DNA from: Eubacteriales bacterium
GTDB lineage: Bacteria; Bacillota; Clostridia; Peptostreptococcales; Anaerovoracaceae
Direction of reading: 5' to 3'
DNA length: 13,468 bases
Assembly (NCBI GenBank): GCA_029098205.1
Contig: JAQXNW010000186.1
Coordinates: 1 to 13,468 of the forward strand
Shown here: piece by piece, positions 5,356-13,465 of the stretch
Numbering within the stretch: position 1 is the first letter of the stretch
Layout of the letters: every line of letters begins with the position of its first letter
Notes under the pieces: generated by a model
Databases searched by the model: none
What the model was told of the DNA's origin: nothing
Seen by the model: the letters and a program-made list of their open reading frames with translations, nothing else
Translations under genes and position numbers: made by a program

Positions 5356-6159
5356 ATGAAAACAAGAATTATCTCGGCTATCTGCATGCTGCCGCTGTTG
5401 ATTCTTTTATATCTTGGCGGATATTTTCTGGCTGCGCTCTGCATCGCGATCGGTTTTATCGGAATGCGAGAGTTCTTTAACGGATTCCGTCATATGGGAA
5501 TCAATCCGTCGGACCGGGTCGGATATGTCATGCTGTTCATCCTTTATTTTATAAACGGTCTTTGGCCGACGCATCATGGACTGATCCTTGCGTGGATTGT
5601 CGCGGTCATCATGGTCTGCTCTCTTCTGATGTTCGATTCGAAGAAGCATACGCCGATGGACGCGATGGCGACCATGGTAGGTCTTATCTACATTGTGTTC
5701 TTCTCGTTCCACGTTGTTTTGATCGATGAAACCGGCGGCTATTCTGATATGAAATGGCTTGTGATCATCGCGGCGTTTGGATCGGATATTTTCGCGTATT
5801 TCACAGGGAAGCTTCTTGGAAAGCATAAACTCTGCCCGAATCTCAGCCCGCATAAGACAATCGAAGGTCTGATCGGAGGATTGTTAGGCGGAGGTATCTG
5901 CTCGCTCCTTTTCGGGTTCCTGATATGCCCAGCCTACATAGGAAGCTGTGCGGTCATCGGATTCTTCGGCGCGGGAATCTCTGTGCTGGGAGATCTTACC
6001 GCTTCTGCGTATAAACGGAAGATGGGAATAAAAGATTACGGGAATCTGATTCCGGGCCACGGTGGCATTATGGACCGGTTTGACAGCGTTCTTTTTACGG
6101 CGCCGTTTGTTTACTATTATACAGCCATCGTAATGGAACATTTTCAGATCATTTTCTGA
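5356..6159 (+). CDS. cdsA: Phosphatidate cytidylyltransferase (CDP-diacylglycerol synthase)
   Basis: A 267-residue integral membrane enzyme that makes CDP-diacylglycerol from phosphatidate and CTP, the entry to phospholipid synthesis. Hydrophobic segments fill most of the chain (about residues 5-36, 55-92, 104-123, 133-150, 170-212 and 244-260), consistent with a polytopic protein. The family signature lies at 220-244, with KRKMGIKDYGNLIPGHGG followed by IMDRFDS. An upstream conserved D144 and AYFTGKLLGKHKL, LSPHKTIEG segment is also present. The start has GGAGGTAGG (5341-5349) just inside the end of uppS, so the two are probably translationally coupled. About 100 nt separate it from dxr; that gap has a weak imperfect hairpin around 6195-6225 and no T-run. 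Length is typical. Confidence 0.95.
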   Translation: MKTRIISAICMLPLLILLYLGGYFLAALCIAIGFIGMREFFNGFRHMGINPSDRVGYVMLFILYFINGLWPTHHGLILAWIVAVIMVCSLLMFDSKKHTPMDAMATMVGLIYIVFFSFHVVLIDETGGYSDMKWLVIIAAFGSDIFAYFTGKLLGKHKLCPNLSPHKTIEGLIGGLLGGGICSLLFGFLICPAYIGSCAVIGFFGAGISVLGDLTASAYKRKMGIKDYGNLIPGHGGIMDRFDSVLFTAPFVYYYTAIVMEHFQIIF

Positions 6160-6262
6160 CAAAGTGAAAATATGAAATCCGCTCTTTCCGGGCAGAATGA
6201 CTGTGTGAAGTGATCATTCGGCTGCGGAGAGAAAATCGGCGTTTGCTTACGGGGATGGGAAA

Positions 6263-7420
6263 ATGCAGGAAAAGAAAAGAATCACAGTTTTGGGGAGTAC
6301 CGGTTCTATCGGAACGCAGACGATGGATGTGATCCGTGCGCATGCGGATCGTTTTCAAATAGTGGGTCTTGCCTGCGGCAGGAATATTGCGAGGCTCCGG
6401 GAGCAGATCCGGGAATTCAGGCCGAGCTTTGTTTCGGTTCAGGAAAAATCGGACAGAGATACTCTCGCATCGGAATTCCCTGGACTTCCCGTTTATTATG
6501 GAGAGGAAGGCCTTCTGCATGCGGCAGAGGCGGACTGCGACATTGTCCTTAACTCACTGATGGGAATCCGCGGGCTTCTTCCGACGCTTCATGCGATCGA
6601 TGCCGGACATGACATCGCGCTCGCCAATAAGGAGACGCTGGTAACCGGCGGACATCTTGTAATGCGGCGCGCGGAAGAGCATGGGGTGAAAATTCTTCCG
6701 GTCGACAGTGAACATTCCGCGATTTTCCAGTCTCTTCAGGGGAATAGAGGGAAAAAGATCCGAAGAATTCTTCTGACCTGCTCGGGCGGTCCCTTCCGCG
6801 GCTGGAAGAAGGAGCAGCTTTCGGAAGTAACGCCGGAGATGGCTCTCGTAAACCCCAACTGGACGATGGGAAAGAAAATTACAATCGATTCCGCGACATT
6901 AATGAATAAAGGCCTGGAGATGATCGAGGCAAAATGGCTGTTCAATGTGCCTATGGATCGGATCACTGTGCTGATTCATCCGGAGAGCATTGTTCATTCC
7001 GGTGTGGAATTTATGGACACAGCAGTTATCGCTGAACTGGGAGTACCGGATATGCGGGTTCCCATCAGCGTTGCTCTTGGTTATCCGGACAGAATGGAGA
7101 TGCCATCGATAGAGCCTTTGGATTTCTTTTCCGGAAAAGCGCGAAATCTTCATTTTGAGGAGCCGGATCTGGATACCTTTGACTGCCTTAAAATCGCGCA
7201 GGAAGCGGAAGCATTCGGTGGCAGCGCGCCGGTTATTCTGAACGCCGCAAATGAGGTTCTTGTCCAGGCCTTTCTGGACCGCAGAATTGGATTTCTTTCG
7301 ATACCGGATGGAATTCGGAAAATGCTTCGAAAAGCTTCTTCCGGAGAAAGGCCGTCTCTTTCAGAGATTCTGGAAACGGACCAGGAAGTGCGGCGCTGTG
7401 TGAAACAGGATTTGCTATGA
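6263..7420 (+). CDS. dxr: 1-deoxy-D-xylulose 5-phosphate reductoisomerase
   Basis: A 385-residue cytoplasmic enzyme that converts DXP to MEP with NADPH, the committed step of the MEP isoprenoid pathway. The NADPH-binding LGSTGSIGTQTMDVI (10-24) opens the Rossmann domain, and ALANKETLVTGG (119-130) follows. The metal and substrate site has D148, S149 and E150 in PVDSEHSAIFQSL. PNWTMGKKITIDSATLMNKG holds N215, K216 and, just after, E219. The C-terminal domain includes IHPESIVHSGVEF and NAANEVLVQAFL. Length is normal for the family. LTCSGGPFRGW has Cys where the common form is Ala. GGGGATGGG lies three bases before the ATG. The stop overlaps the rseP start as ATGA. Its product feeds, via ispG and other enzymes, the isoprenoid used by UppS. 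Confidence 0.97.
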   Translation: MQEKKRITVLGSTGSIGTQTMDVIRAHADRFQIVGLACGRNIARLREQIREFRPSFVSVQEKSDRDTLASEFPGLPVYYGEEGLLHAAEADCDIVLNSLMGIRGLLPTLHAIDAGHDIALANKETLVTGGHLVMRRAEEHGVKILPVDSEHSAIFQSLQGNRGKKIRRILLTCSGGPFRGWKKEQLSEVTPEMALVNPNWTMGKKITIDSATLMNKGLEMIEAKWLFNVPMDRITVLIHPESIVHSGVEFMDTAVIAELGVPDMRVPISVALGYPDRMEMPSIEPLDFFSGKARNLHFEEPDLDTFDCLKIAQEAEAFGGSAPVILNAANEVLVQAFLDRRIGFLSIPDGIRKMLRKASSGERPSLSEILETDQEVRRCVKQDLL

Positions 7421-8430
7421 TAGAAACCATTCTTCTTGCTTTGCTTCTTTTTGCGGTTATGATCTTTCCGCATGAACTTGGACATTTCATCGCGGCGAAA
7501 TCCGTGGGTGTTCAGGTGAATGAATTTTCGTTCGGCATGGGTCCCGCGGTCTGGAAGAAAGAAAGAGGCGAAACATTATACGCGGTTCGTATTTTTCCAA
7601 TCGGCGGATACTGCGCGATGGAAGGAGAAGATGAAGACAGCGGCAGCGCGGGAAGCCGCGCTTTCGTAAACAAGAAACCCTGGCAGAAGATTTATGTTTT
7701 GGCTGCCGGGGCGTTTATGAATGTCGTAATCTGTCTTCTGACCCTGACGATTATGGCGGGAGTCTACGGAGTTCCGACAACAACGCTTTCCGAGGTCACA
7801 AACGGGAGCCCGGCATATGAAGCGGGGATTCGGAGCGGAGACACGATTCTGAAGGTAAACGGAGCAGAGGTTCATTCCTGGAGGCAGGTGACATCCGCGC
7901 TTGGTTCGCTGGATGGTTCAAAGAAACTGACAGTTACATACCAGAGGGACGGAAAAAACGAAACGGTCAGTATGAAGTCGGAAAAAATCGATGGGCAGTA
8001 CAGAATCGGAATTTCTTCCAGGCTTTCAAAAAAACCGGGCCTTGTTCTTCTTGCAGGCTTTCAGGAAACCGGGCAGATGGCAGGTATGATCTTCCAGGGA
8101 CTTCGGATGCTTATTTCAGGCGGGTCGTCCATTTCTGATCTTTCCGGGCCGGTTGGGATTGTGACCGTTGTTCACAGCACAACCCGCTACGGCATTTCTT
8201 ATTTTTTCAGTTTAATGGCCTTGATCAGCGTCAATCTGGCAGTTATCAATCTGCTCCCGCTTCCGGCTCTGGACGGCGGACGTATTCTTTTCGTATTCGT
8301 GCGCTGGATTGCCCGCGGGAAAATTACAGATAAGCAGGAAGGGATTGTGCATTTTGTGGGCTTTGTCCTTCTTATGCTTCTTACGGTTATCGTTACATGG
8401 AATGATATCGTCCGTCTGATTCGGGGATAA
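7417..8430 (+). CDS. rseP: RseP/RasP-type site-2 intramembrane metalloprotease
   Basis: A 337-residue membrane zinc protease (S2P family M50) that cleaves transmembrane segments of anti-sigma factors and other membrane proteins. The first membrane helix carries FPHELGHF with H19, E20 and H23, the zinc-binding HExxH. A second hydrophobic helix covers about 92-116. One PDZ domain spans about 120-195, with GSPAYEAGIRSGDTILKVNG. The third and fourth helices include NLLPLPALDGGRILF with D286 as the third zinc ligand, and 308-330. One PDZ domain and this length match the Gram-positive RasP form rather than the two-PDZ E. coli form. It overlaps dxr by four bases, so translation is probably coupled. 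ispG follows after 110 nt. The substrate is not visible here. Confidence 0.95.
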   Translation: MIETILLALLLFAVMIFPHELGHFIAAKSVGVQVNEFSFGMGPAVWKKERGETLYAVRIFPIGGYCAMEGEDEDSGSAGSRAFVNKKPWQKIYVLAAGAFMNVVICLLTLTIMAGVYGVPTTTLSEVTNGSPAYEAGIRSGDTILKVNGAEVHSWRQVTSALGSLDGSKKLTVTYQRDGKNETVSMKSEKIDGQYRIGISSRLSKKPGLVLLAGFQETGQMAGMIFQGLRMLISGGSSISDLSGPVGIVTVVHSTTRYGISYFFSLMALISVNLAVINLLPLPALDGGRILFVFVRWIARGKITDKQEGIVHFVGFVLLMLLTVIVTWNDIVRLIRG

Positions 8431-8540
8431 CTTTATTCTGAAAAGGCGCTGATGGAATACGTCTTACCGGCGTTTCAGGACGGAGATAGGAAGTGTTTTT
8501 ATCGCCTTGCAGCCGGAAGATTTGGCTCAGGAGGTCCATT

Positions 8541-9602
8541 ATGAGCAGAACAGTAAAAATTAGAGATATCTCCATCGGCGGAGGGAATCCGGTAGCGATT
8601 CAATCGATGTGCAATGCAGACTCTCGAGATGAAAAAGGCATATTGGAACAGATTTTCCGTCTGAAAGACGCGGGCTGCCAGATCGTACGCCTTGCGGTTC
8701 CGGACCCTGAAGCGCTGGAGATTTTTGGGAATGTACGTAAAAAAGTGGATATGCCGCTTGTCGCGGATATACATTTTGACTGGAGAATGGCTGTCGGAGC
8801 GATTCAGAAGGGGGCAGACAAGATCCGGATTAATCCTGGAAATATCGGATCTCCTGATCGTGTTCGGCGGATTGTCTCCGCGGCCAAGGAGCGGGGAATT
8901 CCGATTCGAATCGGCGTGAATTCCGGTTCGGTGGAACAGGATCTGCTGGAAAAATACGGTCATGTTACGGCGGAGGCTCTGGCAGAAAGTGCGATTCGAA
9001 ATGTACGGATGGTGGAGGACATGGGATACGATAATCTGGTTCTGTCCATGAAATCCTCCGATGTGAAAATGAATTTCGAAGCGCATAAAATCGCGGCATC
9101 AATGACAGATCATCCTTTTCATATCGGAATTACAGAAGCGGGAACACCGAAGATGGGAAAGATCAAATCCGCGGCCGGAATCGGCGCGCTACTTCTTTCT
9201 GGCATTGGAGATACGATCCGCGTTTCGCTGACGGCAGATCCGGTGGAAGAGGTGATTTTCGCCCGGGAACTTTTAGAGAGCATCGGTTTCAGGACGCCTC
9301 GCTTTAATCTGGTTTCCTGCCCGACCTGCGGGAGAACCCGGATCGATCTGGAAGGACTTGCCAATCGGGTGGAGAATCGGCTTCTTCAGGAGAAAGAACT
9401 TCCGAAAGGGCTTACCATCGCGGTTATGGGATGCGTTGTAAACGGCCCTGGAGAAGCAAAAGAAGCGGATTACGGCGTCTGCGGGGGACTTGGAAAAGGA
9501 ATACTGTTCCGAAAAGGCAGGCAGGTTGCCGTTGTTCCAGAGGAAAATCTGGAAGAAGAATTGATTCAATTGATCAGAAAGGAAGAATATCCGAACGCGT
9601 AA
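8541..9602 (+). CDS. ispG: 4-hydroxy-3-methylbut-2-enyl diphosphate synthase (flavodoxin/ferredoxin)
   Basis: A 353-residue [4Fe-4S] enzyme (GcpE) that converts MEcPP to HMBPP in the MEP pathway. The N-terminal TIM-barrel holds GGGNPVAIQSMCNADSRD, LVADIHFDW, KIRINPGNIG and LVLSMKSSDV. The C-terminal cluster domain has C260 and C263 in SCPTCGRTRIDL, C298 in VMGCVVNGPGEAK, and E305 as the likely fourth ligand. The frame is open from 8493, but the ATG at 8541 has AGGAGGT (8529-8535) at ideal spacing and gives the normal family length, so I take that start. Family members usually have T in the SMTNTDTRD motif; here it is SMCNADSRD. The stop overlaps the polC ATG by one base (TAATG). It complements dxr in the same pathway. 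Confidence 0.96.
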   Translation: MSRTVKIRDISIGGGNPVAIQSMCNADSRDEKGILEQIFRLKDAGCQIVRLAVPDPEALEIFGNVRKKVDMPLVADIHFDWRMAVGAIQKGADKIRINPGNIGSPDRVRRIVSAAKERGIPIRIGVNSGSVEQDLLEKYGHVTAEALAESAIRNVRMVEDMGYDNLVLSMKSSDVKMNFEAHKIAASMTDHPFHIGITEAGTPKMGKIKSAAGIGALLLSGIGDTIRVSLTADPVEEVIFARELLESIGFRTPRFNLVSCPTCGRTRIDLEGLANRVENRLLQEKELPKGLTIAVMGCVVNGPGEAKEADYGVCGGLGKGILFRKGRQVAVVPEENLEEELIQLIRKEEYPNA

Positions 9603-12600
9603 TGAACACATTAATTTCGGAGAATGTCCATTGGGATCTTCTGGAGCCCTATCGCTCCGGAAAGTTTGAAAGCGTCATCGAAGACGCTTATATTGAAAGA
9701 AAAACGGATCGGATTACGGTTTTGATCCGGGTGAATTTTGTCGTTCCTTACGAGGATGAAAAAAGACTGAAGACAGCGGTTCTTCGTGCTGTTCCGGGTT
9801 TATCTTCGGTTCAGATCCGTTATTTGTATGACCGGGATCACATGGCACTTACGGAAGAGGGGATCATTTGGTTTCTGTTCCCTAGAATTCTCGTTTCGTT
9901 TGGATCCTCCGCGGTGCATGCCGTCGAATTCAGCAAATATAAAACAGAAGGACAGAAAATTACAATTCCGTGCTTCAGCCGGATTATGGCGGAAAAGCTG
10001 AACCGGGAAGTTGCAGCGGAAATCGTCCGGAGACTTCGGGAGGATTTCGGAATCGAACGGGAAATAGTCTTCTTTCCGGATGAAGAGAAAGCGTCCGGAT
10101 CGGAAGGTCAGGAAAAGAGCGGAGGGAAGGGCGGAGCGATGCGCTCTTCCGAAGATGCAATGCTCGAATCCTGGGCGCTTTCGCAGGAAGAGGAGCCGGA
10201 TCCTTCTTCAATTCCGCCATGGGAAGATACGCTTTCGGAATCCGCGAAGACAAACCGCGCTTCCTTAGAGGGCGGAGAGATGGATTCCCATGAAAACAGA
10301 GAGAAGGCGCGTTCCAGAAGAAAGGCATCCTCTTCGTCCAAGGGATTTGAACGTGTTTTCGGAAAGGATATTCATGAGGAGCCGCTTCCTATTTCCAGAA
10401 TTACGGAGGATTCCGGAACCGTTGCGGTCAAAGGCTGGATTTATCATATTGAAAGCAAGCCGATCAAGAACGGACGCTGCATTGTAACGATGCTGGTGAC
10501 CGATAAGAAGAGCAGCGCCTGCCTGAAAACTTTTTTCAAACAGGAAAAATGGGAACAGCTTTCAGAAAATCTTCATGAAGGGGATTATATTCTGGCTGAA
10601 GGAACCGCGGAGTGGGATTCTTTTGAGCGTGCCGTGGATATCATGGTGAAATCCATCATGAAGGGAGAAGCGCCGAAGCGCATGGATACCTGGGACGGTC
10701 CGCATCGGGTGGAGCTTCACTGCCATACGAAGATGAGCCAGATGGACGCGATCAACGATCCGGATCAGATCGTGAAAACAGCGGCGGAATGGGGACAGCC
10801 CGCAGTTGCAATCACAGATCATGGTGTTGTGCAGGGTTTTCCGGATGCCGCCAATATGGCAGCGAAGCTGGAAAAGAAAGGAAAGCCGATCAAGGTCCTT
10901 TACGGAATGGAAGGCTACCTTCTGGATGACAAGGACTGCATTCGTCCGGACGGTACAATCGATTACAAAAAGAAAAACACGAATCACATCATTATTCTTT
11001 GCCGGACACAGGAAGGACTGAAAAATTTATATAAACTGGTTTCTATTTCTCATCTTAAGTATTTTTTCAAGCGTGCGAGAATTCCGCGGACAGTACTGAA
11101 TCAATATCGGGAAGGTCTGATTCTGGGATCAGCCTGCGAAGCGGGAGAGCTTTTCCGCGCCATTGAACACGGACTTCCGGAGGAGGAAATTGAGTCTATT
11201 GCGTCTTATTACGATTATCTTGAGATTCAGCCGATTGTAAACAATGAGTTTCTTCTTCGGAATGGAACCTATCATTCGGAAGAAGAGCTTCGGGATATCA
11301 ACCGGAAAATTGTGAATCTGGGTGAGAAATTGAGAAAGCCGGTTGTCGCGACGACAGACGCGCATTACGATGAGCCGGAATCCGCCGTTTACAGAAATAT
11401 TATCCTCGCGAGCATGGGCTTTAAAGATGCGGCAGAGGGTCACGGACTGTATCTTCGGACAACCCAGGAAATGATGGAAGAATTTTCCTATCTGGGTGAA
11501 GAAAAAGCCAGAGAGGTTGTCATTGACAACACGAATCTGATTGCATCCTGGATTGACGATGGCATAAAGCCGGTGCCAGATGAGAAATATCCGCCGAAAA
11601 TCGAAGGCGCGGAGAAGACGCTTCGGGATACCTGCTATAAGAACGCACACGAAATGTACGGGGATCCGCTTCCGGAGCCTATTCAGGAACGGCTGGATAC
11701 GGAGCTTAATGCCATTATCAGCAACGGATACGCGGTCATGTATGTTTCTGCCCAGCTGCTGGTGAAAAAATCGCTGGAAGATGGTTATCTTGTAGGATCA
11801 CGAGGCTCTGTAGGATCTTCGTTTGCGGCTACGATGGCTGGAATCACAGAAGTGAATCCGCTGAATCCGCATTATCTCTGTCCGAAATGCCATTATCTGG
11901 AGTGGGGTGACATGCAGCAGTACGACAACGGAATTGATATGCCTAAGAAAAACTGCCCGCGCTGCGGAACAGAGTTAAAAAGAGACGGCTTCGCGATTCC
12001 GTTTGCGACATTCCTAGGCTTCAGCGGAAACAAGGAACCGGATATTGACCTTAATTTTGCCGGCGAATATCAGCCGCGCGCGCATAAGTATGTCGGCGTC
12101 ATTTTCGGAGAAGAGAATGTGTTTAAGGCGGGTACCGTGGGCACGGTCGCTGAAAAAACAGCCTTTGGCTTTGTCCGGCATTATTTTGATGAAACAGGGC
12201 TTCCTGTGAACAAGTTCGAAGTTGATCGCTTAAAAATGGGATGCACGGGCGTGAAGAGGACAACCGGACAGCATCCGGGCGGCATTATAATTGTGCCCCG
12301 GGATCATGAGATTTATGAATTCTGCCCGATTCAGCATCCGGCGAACGATACGAAGACGGATATCATCACCACGCATTTTGATTATCATAAAATCGACAAA
12401 AACCTTCTGAAGCTGGACATTCTGGGACATAATGTCCCATCGATGATCCGGCAGCTTCAGGATATGACCGGGGTGGATCCTCTCCATCTTGACCTTACGG
12501 ACCAGAAAGTCTTAAGTATTTTCAACGGAATCAAGGAGCTTCATATTAAGGATCCGGAGTATCGGTTCCACCATGGAACATTCGGAATTCCGGAGTTTGG

Positions 12601-13465
12601 AACGAGTTTTACAAGGCAGATGCTGGATGACGTCAAACCGAAGCGTTTCGAGGATCTGGTGCGAATGTCCGGATTTTCGCACGGGACGGATGTATGGCTG
12701 AACAACGCGCAGGATTACATCCGGGAGGGAATCGCGACAATGCGTGAGGTGATTTCGACCCGTGACGACATCATGAATTTCTGTCTTCTCCATGGAATCG
12801 ACAATGAGAATTCGTTCAAGATCATGGAGGAGGTCCGGAAGAAAAATCTGATTCTGACGGAGGAACATAAAGAGATGATGAAAGAGCACGGGATCCCCGA
12901 CTGGTACATCGATTCCTGCTCGAAAATCAAATACATGTTCCCCCGCGCACACGCAGTTGCGTATGTTATGATGTCCTTCCGGATGGCGTGGTTTAAGGTC
13001 TATTATCCGCAGGAATTTTACGCGACCTATTTCACAAGCGTGCTGTCGAACTTCGATGCGGAAACGACGATGAAAGGGAAAGACGCGGTTCTTGCAAGAA
13101 TGGACGCGATCCGGGCCAAGGGCAAAGAAGCCTCGCAGAAAGAGAAGGACGATGTGACGGTACTGGAAGTGATCTACGAGATGTACGCGCGCGGATATTC
13201 GTTCCTTCCGGCCCGTCTCGGCCACTCAAAGGCGACGAAGTTCTGGACAGAGGACGGGAAGGTTCTTCTTCCCTTTGCGGCCTATGAAGGAGTCGGGGAA
13301 ACGGCGGCGAAAGATCTGACAAAGGCTTATAATGAGAAACCTTTCAGTACGGTGGAGGACTGTTCGGAGCGTGCGGGCATCGGGAAAGCGGTGATTGAAG
13401 TTCTCCGGGAGCATGGCGTATTTGAGGGAATTCCGGAAAGCGATCAAATCTGTTGGGCTATTTGA
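9602..13465 (+). CDS. polC: DNA polymerase III PolC-type alpha subunit lacking the exonuclease insert
   Basis: A 1287-residue replicative polymerase. Domains in order: N-terminal domain (1-160), an acidic, Ser- and Lys-rich linker (160-255), OB fold (about 265-355), PHP (about 368-605), polymerase core with a C4 zinc module (C760, C763, C785, C788), palm with D814 and D816 in EPDIDLNF and D939 in LLKLDILGHN, then fingers and C-terminal region. The usual DEDD exonuclease inserted after the first half of PHP is missing: residues 443-461 run straight from the first half (GMEGYLLDD) to the second (NHIIILCR, GLKNLYKLVS). PHP ligands H373, H375, D406, H407, E437, H462, C512, D586 and H588 are all present. 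Family members are usually about 1360-1460 residues. The frame is open from 9431, but the ATG at 9602, coupled to the ispG stop (TAATG), gives the expected N-terminus. The protein ends QICWAI, not a QLSLF-like clamp motif; see findings. The stop is 3 nt before the window edge. Confidence 0.95.
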   Translation: MNTLISENVHWDLLEPYRSGKFESVIEDAYIERKTDRITVLIRVNFVVPYEDEKRLKTAVLRAVPGLSSVQIRYLYDRDHMALTEEGIIWFLFPRILVSFGSSAVHAVEFSKYKTEGQKITIPCFSRIMAEKLNREVAAEIVRRLREDFGIEREIVFFPDEEKASGSEGQEKSGGKGGAMRSSEDAMLESWALSQEEEPDPSSIPPWEDTLSESAKTNRASLEGGEMDSHENREKARSRRKASSSSKGFERVFGKDIHEEPLPISRITEDSGTVAVKGWIYHIESKPIKNGRCIVTMLVTDKKSSACLKTFFKQEKWEQLSENLHEGDYILAEGTAEWDSFERAVDIMVKSIMKGEAPKRMDTWDGPHRVELHCHTKMSQMDAINDPDQIVKTAAEWGQPAVAITDHGVVQGFPDAANMAAKLEKKGKPIKVLYGMEGYLLDDKDCIRPDGTIDYKKKNTNHIIILCRTQEGLKNLYKLVSISHLKYFFKRARIPRTVLNQYREGLILGSACEAGELFRAIEHGLPEEEIESIASYYDYLEIQPIVNNEFLLRNGTYHSEEELRDINRKIVNLGEKLRKPVVATTDAHYDEPESAVYRNIILASMGFKDAAEGHGLYLRTTQEMMEEFSYLGEEKAREVVIDNTNLIASWIDDGIKPVPDEKYPPKIEGAEKTLRDTCYKNAHEMYGDPLPEPIQERLDTELNAIISNGYAVMYVSAQLLVKKSLEDGYLVGSRGSVGSSFAATMAGITEVNPLNPHYLCPKCHYLEWGDMQQYDNGIDMPKKNCPRCGTELKRDGFAIPFATFLGFSGNKEPDIDLNFAGEYQPRAHKYVGVIFGEENVFKAGTVGTVAEKTAFGFVRHYFDETGLPVNKFEVDRLKMGCTGVKRTTGQHPGGIIIVPRDHEIYEFCPIQHPANDTKTDIITTHFDYHKIDKNLLKLDILGHNVPSMIRQLQDMTGVDPLHLDLTDQKVLSIFNGIKELHIKDPEYRFHHGTFGIPEFGTSFTRQMLDDVKPKRFEDLVRMSGFSHGTDVWLNNAQDYIREGIATMREVISTRDDIMNFCLLHGIDNENSFKIMEEVRKKNLILTEEHKEMMKEHGIPDWYIDSCSKIKYMFPRAHAVAYVMMSFRMAWFKVYYPQEFYATYFTSVLSNFDAETTMKGKDAVLARMDAIRAKGKEASQKEKDDVTVLEVIYEMYARGYSFLPARLGHSKATKFWTEDGKVLLPFAAYEGVGETAAKDLTKAYNEKPFSTVEDCSERAGIGKAVIEVLREHGVFEGIPESDQICWAI

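Noticed and set aside
6160..6262. Possible terminator or promoter between cdsA and dxr
   Set aside because: Only a 6-bp imperfect stem with a bulge and no T-run is present, and no convincing -35/-10 pair was found.
8493..8540. In-frame N-terminal extension of IspG from 8493
   Set aside because: The ATG at 8541 has an AGGAGGT site at ideal spacing and begins at the conserved TVKIRD segment.
9431..9601. In-frame upstream extension of PolC inside ispG
   Set aside because: It lies entirely in the ispG coding sequence, has a composition unlike PolC, and the overlapping start at 9602 matches the usual N-terminus.
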